NCBI RefSeq assembly: GCF_001649575.2
Contig: NC_051452.1
Location: forward strand, 12,614,281 to 12,678,280
Length of the DNA: 64,000 nt
Direction: 5' to 3'
Origin: Kryptolebias marmoratus
Lineage: Eukaryota > Chordata > Actinopteri > Cyprinodontiformes > Rivulidae
Shown here one piece after another: positions 34,901 through 47,404 of the stretch. The notes below the pieces were generated by a model. The model was not told the origin of the DNA. It did no database searches and was given only the letters and a program-made list of their open reading frames with translations. Both the position numbers and the translations under genes were made by a program. The first letter of the stretch is position 1. Every line of letters starts with the position of its first letter.

Positions 34901-37900
34901 TCTTCTATAATTTCCCATGATTTATTGCTGCATTTTTGAATGCCTCTCGAAGCATTCAGCTCCTGACTTTATTTCCGAGAGTACCCCTTAAATCAATAGT
35001 TTCTCCTTTCAGGTCTGAGACAGAGTGATGGATTTATTAGTCCTGAAAAAAAATCCATGCTTAGAATGGTGAAAGGAGTAAACTCTTTCTGAACAATAAC
35101 ACAAAAAGCTCCTCTAACTCCTGGCACCGACACAATGCAGCAACTTTCAGCACCTATTTTAGAGGCAAACAAAAGCCTTGAGATGTGCTTGTTGACGCGG
35201 ATCCCGAGGTCGTTTGTGAGAAATTATTTGTTCAAAACCTTTCCAAAGATCTGAACCCAGACCCAGTAAAAAAAACAAAAAAAAAACATTTTCTTCTGGT
35301 CTCAGCGAGAAAACACGGGGATTCAGAATTAATCTTATAAATCAGGGAAAAAAACACTTTTATTGTAAAACAGTAGCCAAGCACCTAAGTCTATCTGCCT
35401 ACAACGGAGAGGGAAGTCTGATGATCGCGATGCCTCGTAAATTCTTGACATTAGAACCATTAAAACGGCACCACGTGAATGTTTTGTCCTCACTTTAGGC
35501 GCACGGATCAGTCTGTCTTTTAAGGCACCTCTGGCCGTTCATAAAACACTGAAGGCTCCACCAACATGTGAGCGTTCAGAAATGAAGCGACCAGGGCGGA
35601 ACCAAAAGAGGCGTGGAACAAAAACCAGCTGTTTTTTACGTGTCGCTCAAGTCTGTATTTGTGTGACGGACGTCTCCTGAACAACATTTCTCATGGCATG
35701 GTGGATGAGCTCAGTGTAACGATTCTCTTTGCGTTCAACTAAATATTTCAAAGAAATGCACTCCTGCTGCAGTTTGTCTTCTGTATGCTTCAAAATGCAG
35801 CTGAAAGCCGTGGGGTTTTTTGAAGCAGAAAGCTTGTTTCACACTCGATGTTTCTCCTCTAGAATGAAGCCGTACTTTGTCGTTTTGGCATTTAAATCCC
35901 ATGGCTGGGTGGTCGCTGAAAGCGTACGTCATCACTTTGTCACATTATTCAACCGCAAAGCCGGCCTACCTTTTCACACGTGAACCATTTCAGCTCTGTT
36001 CCTGCCTCACTTCGTGGCCCAGAGGAGCAGCAGAGGTGGATTAGCTTCGACTCACCTCGCTGCCTCAGTCCATTCAGAAATCACATCAAAACGACCAGAG
36101 GGTGTCTAAGTCCTGGCCTGACGTGTCTCATGAAAAAGTCTTCTGAGACTACAGATTATCACAAAATTGTAATTTATTGGTCTTTTATTGCAAAGTACTC
36201 CTGCAACGTGAAAATGTCTAACATTTCCAAGGAACAGTAAAGTGATATTTCCCCTCTGAAGATCCCTCAAAACTTTGAACACGATGCAGATAACTTTGAC
36301 ATTTGTGGCAATGCTCCATTTCCATCTCAAAAGTGCAGTCGGATGCCAGTGGTAAAATTAAGGCCTATATTTTGAATGCAAAATAGGGGATCAGCCCCTC
36401 GTTGTTGTTGCATTACATGCACAGCCTATCTCCATCATTGGTGAAACAAGAAGAAAAAGTCTATGCCTTTCGTAGTCGTGATGTCTCTTTTTGCAGAGTT
36501 TTCCCATTTACAAAACAGACGTGCACAACAGTGGCACCAACCCATCCACAGTGTGGCCAGTTTCTCGTGAAGAAGAGCAGGAAAAAGTTTCACGAAAACC
36601 CAACAAATTAATGGAAAGTTATGTATTTATTGGTATCAATAAAAAAATAAGCTTATAGTTATTTGTGTGGCACCATTCTCATTGCTATCACATTTTGCTA
36701 CTTTCATTTCCGACCAGTGTAGTTTTTAAAAATCCTCAATGATGGTATATGGGTGCATTAATACCTAAAGCGTGGGCGGCTTACACATCTGGAAAGATAC
36801 CATCAATGCAAGAAAGTATAAACAGGCAGCAGAGTTGTGTTTATTATAAATCAGCCTCTTAATCATTTACTGGAAATCCAGTTTGGGAACCTTTTAGAAG
36901 AAAACCCTAAATCATGCATGAATGGCTTTTATTGGTTCTTCCTTTAATTTTTATTTCTCCTTTTGTAAATGGTTGGTTCATTAAAAGGCTTTTTATTTGA
37001 GGAGGGTCCGTGTATCAAGTGAGGCCAAATGGGAAAGGTGAGTCGACGTTGGTTCCTGTAAATCTTTAACTCTGCAGAACTTTAGGTGAAAAGTCCCCAA
37101 TGTTTTTTGTTTTTTTTTCCCGTCTTATCATATGCTGCTCCCTCGGCAGCCATAAGACTAAAGGAAGTACGGCAAATTAAAACTCATCTGCGATGGAGTT
37201 ACCCAAACAGAGCGGAGATTAAAAAGTCCATGTTTTTATTGGGAACTAATTGGAACGAGGAGAGGAGGAGAACTAGGATGAGGAAAGTCAGAGGTCGTGC
37301 ATTCCTGCGGGGCCCTCGGGGACTTGGGAAGACTCCGAGCAGGAGGCGTCACGGAGCAGCCGAAAGCACATGTTGTTCTAACAAAACCCAAGTTTCTGTG
37401 CCCTCACACTGAGCACGTGGTGAGACTGATGCATATTAGGCTGAGCAAGCAACAATAACGTGCCATGCGTGTGCTCAACGCTCTCTGATTAATTAATGAT
37501 TCATATCTGAGTTTCACTTGTCCGGATTTTTCTCCGGGGTTCTGTTTATTCAGTAATAAGCACAGTTGTTATCAGCCTGAGAAAAATGCTCATATTTACC
37601 ATCTCAGTGTTGTTGGCTGAGTGTGTGTGTTTGTTTTTCCTGTTTATGTGAATTGTGGGCAAAAACAAGAATTCCTTATGTGCAGCGCATACATTTAACG
37701 AGGAAAGAGAGGGGAATGTTTCAACAACGTTATTTAGATTTTAAATGAATCCTCTGAAAAGTCCCTTCTTTACTGTGAGTTTGTACGTTCACTTACACAG
37801 CAGAAATTCAAACTATTTCCATGTCAAATATCCTAAAAGAAGATAACATAATACAAACTATAATAATCAACCACAGCAAACTCAAAAAAATGTCATTTTT

Positions 37901-38149
37901 ACAAATATTGACCTACAGTTTGGTGTGATAGTAGTAGCTGAGAATCGTCCCCGACACAAACAGCACTTTGATAATTTAAGAGAAGTACATTCTGCACTTC
38001 GTAACACACAGCTAAGAAAAGTTGAAGTGTTAAACTGGTCCAGAGCTGCCACCCATTAGAGGGATTTGTCACATCATGAAATAATTATCATAAAGGATCT
38101 TTGGGCTGAACAACAACACAGCTGAAGCTGAAACTGAGTTGTTAAAGTC
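34901..38149. other. Intergenic stretch without recognised gene or repeat
   Basis: About 3.2 kb of mixed sequence. Several open frames of 60-108 codons exist (for example 37086-37412) but none shows a domain or splice context. Unrecognised decayed repeats are possible. Confidence 0.4.
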
Positions 38150-38645
38150 TGAACAAGAAGAATTAAACTTAAATGTGCCAAACAGTATCTAATAGCTAAA
38201 AAGAGCAAAACAATGGCTAAAAGTTACTATTAGCATAACTGTTGCCAAAAGCTAGAATGGACAGAACAAAAGCTCAAAACAAGAGGAAGCAAAATTATAG
38301 TTAATAGGAGCAAAACAAAAGCTAAAAGTAGCAAAACTGCTTAAAAAGGTAAAAGTAGCAGAATGAAAACTAAAAGCAAAAATTAGCAAAATTGTAGCCA
38401 GAAGCTGTAAGGAACAGAACAAAAGCTAAAAGCAGCAAAACTGTAGCTAAAATTTTAAAGGAGCAGAATAAAAGCTAAATGTAGCCTAATTGTCACTTAA
38501 ATCTAAAAGTAGCAGAATAATAGCTAAAAGCAACTAACTTTAGCTAAAAGGAGCAGAATGGAAGCAAAACGTTAGGTGTAGTAAAACTTTAGCTAAAAGC
38601 CAAAAATCACAGAATGTTAGCTCAAAGCTAAACACAGCATAAGAA
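38150..38645. repeat. 28-bp-type minisatellite, block 4
   Basis: A-rich orientation; units such as AGCAAAACTGTAGCTAAAA and AGCAGAATAAAAGCTAAAT. More diverged than blocks 2 and 3, with GGAGCAGAA variants. Confidence 0.7.
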
Positions 38646-39699
38646 GACAAAAGTAGAGAAGTACGCTGAGGCAGATTTAAAAAGAAACGATTTTAAAGGC
38701 TTTAAAAACACCTTTATGTTTTTTTTTGTCTGCTCCCTTCTGCAGGGGTCGCCACTGAACTTGCATGGAAGATTTTGTGATTGTTTTTGGCTCTGAATGT
38801 ATTTAATGGGAAAATTGATTTTAAATGAAGGTAAATGTTTTAAAAAGTATAAAACGAAAGTCACAAAGTTAAATGTTTTGTTGTAAGATTGGTTACAATA
38901 GCACAATGTGGATGCAGTTTGAGTCCAGACAACACAAAGGACACGATGAACAGGAACACAATGGTGTGCTGATGATGCTGCCTGTTGTTTGCAGGAACGA
39001 GTGATGATGCCGGGTTAAAGTTGTCACCAGCTGTCTTGTTCTGCAGGAGAACCTCAGCAGGTTTGTTAAAACAAATCACGTTGTGGCATAAATCGGAGAA
39101 ATCACAATCAATCTTTTTAAACTAAGCAGCGTCGCTCTGAAACGCTGCTGATGTTGTCATTAAAGGGGTTCTGTGCGACAGGACTGAATTCTTATTTGGC
39201 CCGGCCTTATTTAAGACACCTGATCCCAATCCAAACTCATTATACAAGATGATAAATTGGTCTAAACAAATGGTGCGGGTTGAAGTAATGATGATGAACG
39301 TCAGAGTGTAACATCTGCTAACCGTCAGCCTAATTTATGATGAAGATTTTATCACTTCCAGACTGTAAGTTTGAAGCTTTCCAGCTCTCGTGAAAGAACG
39401 CTGCCTCCAAGTCACATCGCTAAGGTATTTATACGTGGTGTGGGCTGGCAGGTATAATAAGACTAAGAGACTTGTGTTGTTTTCTAAGTGATGAACAAGA
39501 CCTTGGATCCATCAGGAGTAATTTAAACTTGTAGTGTTTCGCAGCTGTTCTTTGTTAAACACATCAGTTTGATTATTGTGCTTCCCATCAGTGTGGCATC
39601 CATAGATTTACACAGCCAGAAGGATTGGGCCAACTTGGAGAGAATTCAGTCCACATGCAGATCAGTGATGGGTATGTAAATAGCTCGATTTGTAAGAAG
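38646..39699. other. Intergenic, SINE-like fragment only
   Basis: CTGCAGGGGTCGCCACTGAA (near 38742) resembles, in reverse, the body of the SINE at 15861-15996. Nothing else recognised. Confidence 0.4.
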
Positions 39700-40620
39700 C
39701 TGCACATCTAGAACAGGCGCCACGTAGCAGCATCATGAGAAGGAGCGTTCACGTTATCGGGTCACTATGAACAATGAGTGAAGGTCAGCAGACGCAGAAG
39801 ATGTCTCACAGACACATCGGACAGCACCGCCAGCATGTGACGGAGTTTGGTAGGGGTCATACTGTGGGTTTGGATGAGGCTGTGTGGTCGTATTGTACAG
39901 CTGCCCGGCATGTGGGACGTACTGATGAAACAGCAGTTGTTGAAACTAATATGTATGTGAGGTGACCCATGCATGTTGGGAAGGTCCCAATTATCCAGGA
40001 CAGAATACACATAAGGAAAAACGTATTGTGCGCCAAACATTGCAAAACCACAGGACAACTGTGCCTTTTATCCAAACACAGGTAGGGTAGCGTAGGCTGC
40101 CATTATTATTCAAATGGAGATGCTGTATTTGGAGTGCTGCCCTAACCTGGAAGCATGGACTGATGTTAGGTGGCATTATATATTGTTACCACAGATAACC
40201 AATGTATGTGTGTATGGTGGCGCTAAGGGGAGAGGACCAATCCTGCAAATGCTGTGGAGAGACACTGATGTTACTCCTGTGATCATGGTGTGGGGAGCCA
40301 TAGGGTCGGACTTCAGGTCACCTCTGTTAGGGATCCTCACAGTCTTTCAACAAGACAACCATTGTCCCATGTCCAGCCAGGTGCCCCTTTTCTTTCATCA
40401 GTCAGATGTGGGATCAACTTTGGGGTCAGCTGTGACCCAGTGCCGATCTGCTGGACCTCCAGGGAGAGTTACAACAATGGCCAAATGACGCTGCACCAAA
40501 TCACTGCTTGTATTCTGGTCCAAGGGGTCCACACCCTGCTGACATGGGACCAGCAGTGTCAGCCTGATAATGTAATTATTGCAATATCATCAGTTTCATT
40601 TTCACCACTGTCACAGTAAA
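39700..40620 (+). mobile_element. Decayed Tc1/mariner-type transposon
   Basis: The plus strand shows the N-terminal block EFGRGHTVGLDEAVWSY followed by ARHVGRTDETAV, then the catalytic block VTPVIMVWGAIG and FQQDNHCP in other frames. These are the helix-turn-helix and the second DD-region of an IS630-Tc1-mariner transposase. Multiple frameshifts; terminal repeats not identified. Confidence 0.75.
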
Positions 40621-40624
40621 AAAA

Positions 40625-42149
40625 GGCTTTTGATGCACATGCAATACATTTTTTTTAAGAATACAGGATTTTCCATTTCAACCAGCAAGATGATACTTGT
40701 ATTTAAAAATTTAACTTGTTTACATAGCCATGTTAAAGATTAGTTCTGTCGTGTTGCAGTTCAGTGCAAAAACAGGTTTGGGGTTTATTATCCACTCCAA
40801 ATACTTCGGTTTTGGTTCAAGTGTGACTATTTTTGGAGATTTGAAACCCTTTGCTATAAATACCGCTCGGTTAAAGACAGAGAATAACCAAGAGTCAAAA
40901 AGAAAACAAGAAGTCCAACCTTTTCCAGCTCAGTCAGATGTCTGTGATGTAATATCTGTATAATTTATTGCCAGCAACCGAATAACAGAACCTGAAAACA
41001 TCTTCTGTTTAAACAACTCATTTCCACTGCAGACGTTAGACGTTATTGTTTCAGCCTTGAAATGCTGTTAACTTTTATCCAATAAAAATACTTTCCAAAA
41101 ACTGAGCATGAAACCGTCTCAGGGATTTCCCAAGTGGCTGAGTTGAATTTATTTAAAATCTACAGTTTCAAGATAACACTTTTGTGATTACAACACTGAA
41201 CTCCATCGCCACGTGTCTGTAGCCGTCAATGAGAGTCGACTGAAAGCTCGATTTTTGCTTTCCAAGTTAGAAGACAGTTTTTTTTTTCTGTTTTCACTGA
41301 AGATAACATACTTGGGCCATGACATTGTGCTCTTTGGAACCTGCTGTAGAGAAAACATCCTCCTCTTTGTAAGTCTCCACATGAAGGAGCTGGTAAACAT
41401 CCTCCTCTGGCTCTGGTCTTCAGGAATGTCCCACTGCGTTTATGTTCTTAATTAGAAAGAGAGAAAGTCTGTAGCTTCTGATAAGTGTGGCAGGCTACAA
41501 CCCTTGATAACCCTTGACAGCCTCCATTTGATAAAAACAGTGTCTGTGTGTGTGGTAAAGGGTCTTTATTAAGATGGTATATTAGATTCCAGTGGTGGAA
41601 GCGAAAGTTATGGAGTACAATTTTGAGTTTGGGATTGGACATAATGTGCCATCAAACCGAGTCAAAGCTTTTTTTTTTTTTTTTAAAGTTCACACATTGT
41701 TGATTGCTGTTTTTATTAGTTGGAATATTTGCACTTGTAATAGGAAATAAAATTACTTCAGTGATTCTCTGCTGCATGTAAGTTAAAGCTTTAACTGTTA
41801 GAGTAGAAAAGTGCAAAAGACACCGTGTTTTGTTTAGAATGCCTTTCATTTTATCTTTATAGGGCCTCGGGGTACAGGGGGCCAGGAGGTCTATTTTTCC
41901 CTTTCTTGATCAGTTTATCTTCACCATTCTGTTGCCCCCTGACCCCTCCTCATCCTACAGGAGGGTATATGAAAGGGGAGCAATCTGTAATGCGTCAGAC
42001 TCACTCTGCTGATTGATATAGCTTAAATAAACTATCCTAAGATAAAACTCTTCGTTGTCCTCGTTGTTAAAGAAAATTCCACACCACACTTTAACGCATG
42101 GTTTAGCTCTGGTGGTTAATTGTTGAGTCGTGTTTCAACCAGGGTCTGA
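40625..42149. other. Intergenic with a possible LTR-like module
   Basis: Bases 41860-42090 hold GGGTATATGAAAGG, a TTAAATAAACT signal and an end CCACACCACA, an order (TATA, then polyadenylation signal, then CA) that resembles an LTR. I could not find a matching target duplication or a TG start. The rest is unassigned. Confidence 0.3.
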
Positions 42150-43405
42150 TCTTCAGTGATGACAATCGTAATGCTTCAGCATACAAGACAGTTTGGACAC
42201 TTTTACGGTTCTAACTTTGGGGAAGGGCCTTTCCTGTTCCAACATGGCTGTCAAGTTATTTACTGTGCTTCCCCACTTGACAGGGATAGACATTCACACA
42301 GAGTCTTCACTGGAGTCCACTCAATGACCAAACAATCCTCTTTCTTAATTTCTTCCTTTTTTTTTCTGGTTATTTTTTTCCAGATCATTTTTTCTGGTGA
42401 AAAACCTTTAACAAATAACACAAAACAAAAATCAGAGTCGCAATCATGTCAGAGTATATCCTGCATGTTTGTTTTGTAAATAAGTTAGTGTGAAAGTAGA
42501 AGCTTGAATAAATACATTTTCAATAACAGTATTAAACTTACAACCAACCTATGGCTATCTTCAACATCTACCAAGTACTTTATCCACAGAACTTTATAAA
42601 ATTTAATGCCAAGAAAATACTCTTATTATCTCATAATGCCATAAAAACACAATAATCAAATGTTTCACATTATCTCTTCAATGAGCCCATACATTTCAGC
42701 ACAGTTAACATTAAACATTTGGTAAAATCAAACAAACTCTAAACAATTGTTGCAAACCAATCAATCCATGACAAAAGTCACAGACCAGAAATGTTTGGGT
42801 CACATCCAATTAGCTCTGTGACTGCTTCACCTCCAGCACCATCTCAGAAGCAACAGAGTCCAGACCATTATTGTTTCATAAGTTTGTTTTCTTACCAGCT
42901 GCCTCTCTGGTGTTTGTAAATGTTAGTTCTGCACAGATTTTTCCATGTCTGGTTGGCACCATACACAGCATTCAAGTGTTGTGCACCATGTTTCTGGTCC
43001 CTGTGTCATCAGGTTATCACAGAATGGTTCCTACCCCCTCACTTCTAAGCTTGACTTAACAATGGCTGTGCCTCGGCGCACAAAGCGAGGACTAAAAAGA
43101 CCTGGTTTGATGCGTTAGGGGTGGAAGAACTTGACTGAGCCACACAGAGTCCTGACCTCAGCCCCATCCAGCACCTTTGGGATGAACTGGAACAGAGACT
43201 GAGAGCTGGACCTTCTCCAACATCAGTGTCTGACCTCAGAAATGTTCTACTTAACGAATGGGCACAAAGTCCCACAGAAACACTCCAAAACCTCGTGAGA
43301 AGCAAAAAGAGTGGAAGCTGTTATAGCATCAAAAAGGGACCAACTTTATGATGTTCCTGTTTGTGTGATGGTCAAGTGTGGCCAAATACCTTTGGTTACA
43401 TAGCA
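42150..43405 (+). mobile_element. Tc1-like transposon, catalytic half, split by a nested insertion
   Basis: Same family as 11995-13055. The left part (42150-42251) has AATGCTTCAGCATACAAGACA and CCTTTCCTGTTCCAACATGG. The right part (43062-43405) continues with GCGCACAAAGC, GTGGAAGAACTTGACTGAGC, CTTTGGGATGAACTGGAACA and ends near the terminal repeat CCAAATACCTTTGG. The N-terminal half is absent. Confidence 0.8.
42252..43061. mobile_element. 810-bp nested insertion with 8-bp target duplication, family unknown
   Basis: The Tc1 copy is interrupted exactly between two copies of ATGGCTGT (42244-42251 and 43062-43069); comparison with the related copy at 12779-12803 shows that one copy is the original. 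An 8-bp duplication suggests hAT or P superfamily. I see no good terminal inverted repeats and no transposase. Confidence 0.6.
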
Positions 43406-43469
43406 CACATGGTCCCTTCAGTGGGTTCTGGGTAGGCCTTGGGGTCTCGTCACATTGAGACCTTCAAAG

Positions 43470-44720
43470 ATCAGAGAACATTTTAATGGGATGCCTAAGT
43501 CACCTCAGCTGACTCCTCCTTTTAATGTGAACGGGCAGCAGATTTTGTCTGAGCTCCTCCTGAATGATCGACCTTTTCATTTATCTCTAATGCTGAGCCC
43601 AGATACCCCACAAAGGCAAAGGAAGCTTATTTCAGTTGTTTGCATGGAGGATGTTTTGGTCATGATCTTAATCTGGTGACCATAGGTGAGGGTTAGAACA
43701 TATGAGGCAGACACATACCCCACAGCCTGAAGCAACACCATCATTCCTTCAGACAAAGCCCTGATCCGTTTGCCTATCTCTTGCTCCATCCTGCCTCTAC
43801 TTGTGAACAAGACACTAAAATACCTAAACTTTTCCACTTGAGGCAGACACATACCCCAAAGCAGAGGGAGCGTTCCACTTTTTTCCATAGAGAGCCATGG
43901 CCTCAGACCAAGAGGAGCTCTGACTTTGGCGTCAAACCCCTCCAGTGTACATTGAAGGTCATGGTTTAAATATGCCTACAAAAAGCAGAGATGAGACTCT
44001 GAAGTTCCCAAATCAGACACCCTCCACCCAACTACTACACCTAGAAATCTTGTCTATGAACACCACCAACAGGATCAGAGACAAGGAGCAGTCCTGTTTG
44101 AGTCCAACCTGCTTCCAGTGTACAATAACCTGTCAGAAGGTGGGGATATGGCGGCAAACCCAGGACGCAGACGCATGGCTTAAAACGAACGTAAATCCTT
44201 TATTAAACTAAAATACAAACAAAAGGGCTGGCGTGGCAGCAAAACAAACACTAACAAAATCCAACAGCGAGGAGCGAAGGCAAAACCAGACGGAACAAGA
44301 ATTAAACAGGCAAAGCGGAATGATCCAGTGAGGAGTGAATGAGAATGACCGGTTCTTAAAGACAGAGGATAATGAGGAAAATGGACACAGGTGAGTGAGA
44401 ACAATTACAAGCAGGTGAAGATGGGCGTGGCAGACATAACAGGAAAAGTACTGGGGAGGTGGATAGTGACAGGGCATGAACAAGAAAAACTAAACTGAAA
44501 CAAGACAATAATCAAAACAACAAACTGAAAATACCAAAACTATGACAATAACCCTCAGAAGACGTGTTTGTAGGCCTCCTCCAGAGCCATAAAAACACAT
44601 CTGGTCCAGACAACCAAACCCCCATGACCCTCTCAGGTTCAATGTGCCACGAGCCGGGCAAAAGCCACTCTGCTTCTGTTAAACTGGAGGGTTTCAATCA
44701 ATCAGAGCCTCCTCCAGATG
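43470..44720 (-). mobile_element. Non-LTR retrotransposon reverse-transcriptase remnant, split by a solo LTR
   Basis: Read on the minus strand: a LEEAYKHVF-type block (RT motif A region, near 44560), then beyond the LTR a GLKQDCSLSLILLVVFIDKI block near 44100-44040, then VEKFRYFSVLFTSRGRMEQEI and LTYGHQIKIMT (43840-43640) and FLCLCGVSGLSIRDK. This order is the RT core of a common fish LINE. Stops and shifts abound. Confidence 0.75.
44131..44547 (-). mobile_element. Solo LTR, family B (417 bp), nested in a LINE remnant
   Basis: Starts TGTCAGAAGG and ends ACTATGACA. The flanks carry ATAACC at 44125-44130 and 44548-44553. It shares with 63135-63571 the order of GTGGCAGCA/GAGGCAGCA, GAATGACCGGTTCTTAAAGACAGAG and ACACAGGTGAGTGA blocks. 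Transcription signals read on the minus strand. Confidence 0.82.
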
Positions 44721-45108
44721 GGTTAGCAAGCAGTAACACCTCTACAGTCCTAAACTCCACGATTACATGAAGCAGATAAAGGCAAATTCTCCCCCAATTC
44801 TGAATTCCCTTGTTTTGTGTTAACGAAACCTCCCAAACTTGGGTACTTTTATTCACACGCATGTCAGCATGCTCGGTGACAAACTACGCTGTTGTCTCAT
44901 TTGTAACTAATTTATGAAGGGTGACTGATTAGATGTCAACAAGAAGAGTGCGGCTGTGACAGGATTTCTCTGTTCTAGTCATGTGATTCAAAGAAGATCC
45001 AAAAAGGTCAGCTGAAAAAACCCTGTGTAATGATGTGTGTTGTGTTGATTAAGGCAGTTTATTTCCATCTGATCTGTTCTGTCACTGTGTCCTTGAAAAC
45101 TATTAAAA

Positions 45109-45148
<40 letters not shown>

Positions 45149-46273
45149 GAGTTGATGGAGGAGCTGCAGTAAACTGATGCACATAAATCACTTACTGCAG
45201 CAGCTTCACACTCTTATCAAACACACACACTTTGGTTTGAGGCACTGAAAGAGCAGTATTTATCTGATTTGTGTGGTGAGTATAACTTCAGGATAAATAA
45301 GAGTACGACAGAGTCCCAATAAATGACATCATTAGAGCGGTAGCAATGGAGTAAAAGCATCATTTGTATCTGTAGGTTTGTAAAATGTTCTGCCTGTGTG
45401 TGGACTCCATAACTGGATTTTAGACAGTCCCTTTTTGACTGAAAAACGGGACTAGTGTTTTAGCCTTTAAAGTATATTCAAGTGAGTACTTTATGCTTTA
45501 GAACAAATTTTCTGTAATTCTTGATGAGTTTACTGGCTTTTGCTTGCAAATATTCTTGCTTGTTAGTTGTTTATCAAGTATACAATGTGGCTAATTCATA
45601 TTTTTCTACTATTGGATAGTATTCTACATGATTTAAGTTATTGCAAAATATGTTTAAAAGTGGGAGAAAAATAAACAAAGATGCATCTTGATTTTGATTG
45701 CTGTCCTGAAAATCAAGCAGACTTTTTCAGATGTTTGTCTTTCGGGAGTATATCCTGCGGGAACACAGTTTGTGTGTATTTTGGTTTGGAATGCAGCTTG
45801 TTATCTGATTAAAATGAAATAAAAGAAAACATCCCTGTATATCTGTTTCCTTTAGGAGCAAGAGGAAAACAAGCCCCGACCAGAGCAGCGTGCTGGCAGT
45901 GAGTCTGGCGTTGTTAAATTTGGCTCTTTGAAATTGGAAACAACAGTGAACTCGAGAACTTGTTTTACAAGATTACTACCGCTGGCAAAAGAAAATATGA
46001 AACCGCCACTTTTAATTCAGCTGTTTTACAGGTGAGGCTCTGCCTCCTGGTCAGGTTTCCTCAAGATATGGTATTACCCACTGAAACAGAGAAACACTGT
46101 AATGGCAACTGATGACGCTGGGTGGGATCTTTGTAAGGACCTACATTTATCCATCTGTACTGTTAACACGTTGAAGCCACACATTGTTAAAACTCTATGT
46201 TGTGTTATCAGTCCCAAAACCCACAGAAATAGCCTTATTGGACTTGAATAAACACACACACATATCTATCTAT
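44721..46273. other. Intergenic stretch with one exon candidate and an (AC)n tract
   Basis: (AC)n at about 45111-45143. Apart from the candidate at 45856-45898 nothing coding is visible. Confidence 0.45.
45856..45898 (+). CDS. Candidate orphan exon (43 nt)
   Basis: TCTGTTTCCTTTAG precedes and GTGAGT follows a GC-rich 43-base segment in otherwise AT-rich sequence. One frame reads SKRKTSPDQSSVLA with no stop. Both splice sites are strong. I cannot assign the gene; it may be a small exon of a gene with long introns, or chance. No neighbouring exon is visible in the window. Confidence 0.3.
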
Positions 46274-47273
46274 TGTCATGAACGGGGTGGAAGGAGGCGA
46301 ACCCTGAGCGCAGACTCATGTTGATAAAAAAACTAATTTATTGAGAAATAAAAGGCAAACCCAAAAACAAAGGCTGACGTGGCAGCAAAACCTAAACTAA
46401 ATACAAAAAACATTAACTAACTAAACTAAACCTGAACAGACCTGAGACAAGAGATGAATCAAAGGGAGACGAGAAGGCACGAGCAAACGGAAGGACGGCA
46501 CATCAGGGAGACAAGAGTATGACAATGAACCAGCGGATAGTGAGAGAAGTGACCGGGTTTTNNNNNNNNNNNNNNNNNNNNNNNNNNNNNNNNNNNNNNN
46601 NNNNNNNNNNNNNNNNNNNNNNNNNNNNNNNNNNNNNNNNNNNNNNNNNNNNNNNNNNNNNNNNNNNNNNNNNNNNNNNNNNNNNNNNNNNNNNNNNNNN
46701 NNNNNNNNNNNNNNNNNNNNNNNNNNNNNNNNNNNNNNNNNNNNNNNNNNNNNNNNNNNNNNNNNNNNNNNNNNNNNNNNNNNNNNNNNNNNNNNNNNNN
46801 NNNNNNNNNNNNNNNNNNNNNNNNNNNNNNNNNNNNNNNNNNNNNNNNNNNNNNNNNNNNNNNNNNNNNNNNNNNNNNNNNNNNNNNNNNNNNNNNNNNN
46901 NNNNNNNNNNNNNNNNNNNNNNNNNNNNNNNNNNNNNNNNNNNNNNNNNNNNNNNNNNNNNNNNNNNNNNNNNNNNNNNNNNNNNNNNNNNNNNNNNNNN
47001 NNNNNNNNNNNNNNNNNNNNNNNNNNNNNNNNNNNNNNNNNNNNNNNNNNNNNNNNNNNNNNNNNNNNNNNNNNNNNNNNNNNNNNNNNNNNNNNNNNNN
47101 NNNNNNNNNNNNNNNNNNNNNNNNNNNNNNNNNNNNNNNNNNNNNNNNNNNNATGAACATGAGACAAAAACGAAAAGTACAACCAAATAACACAAAAGAA
47201 ACAAAACAAAAACCAAAGAACTAAAATCAAAATAAAACAAAAACAAAACCCAGAAAAAAGCCAAATCACCACA
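46274..47273 (-). mobile_element. Family B LTR copy with assembly gap
   Basis: Starts TGTCATGAACGGGG and continues with GAGGCGAACCCTGAGCGCAGACTCATG, as at 63135. The right end CACCACA at 47273 is tentative, and I do not see a convincing target duplication. A gap (46562-47152) hides most of it, so it could be a solo LTR or a longer element. Confidence 0.6.
46562..47152. other. Assembly gap (591 N)
   Basis: Run of N inside a family B LTR copy. Confidence 1.
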
Positions 47274-47404
47274 ATAGGTCTGTGTGTTTGACTGGTGTTG
47301 GCAAAATGGGTCAGATTGAGCTCAGGCTGCAGTGCAAAAATATTGATTCTAGCCAAAATTGAGGTTTGCGTAAAAATGAGCCCAAGTCAGCACCTAAGAC
47401 AACA

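Noticed and set aside
37086..37412. Open frame of 108 codons with an arginine-rich end
   Set aside because: No recognisable family and no exon structure.
41776..42094. Complete LTR with TG...CA ends
   Set aside because: TATA and polyadenylation-like signals are in order, but no TG start with matching flanking duplication exists.
46421..47356. Frames of 220-311 codons across the N gap
   Set aside because: Most codons are N; only the LTR sequence on either side is real.
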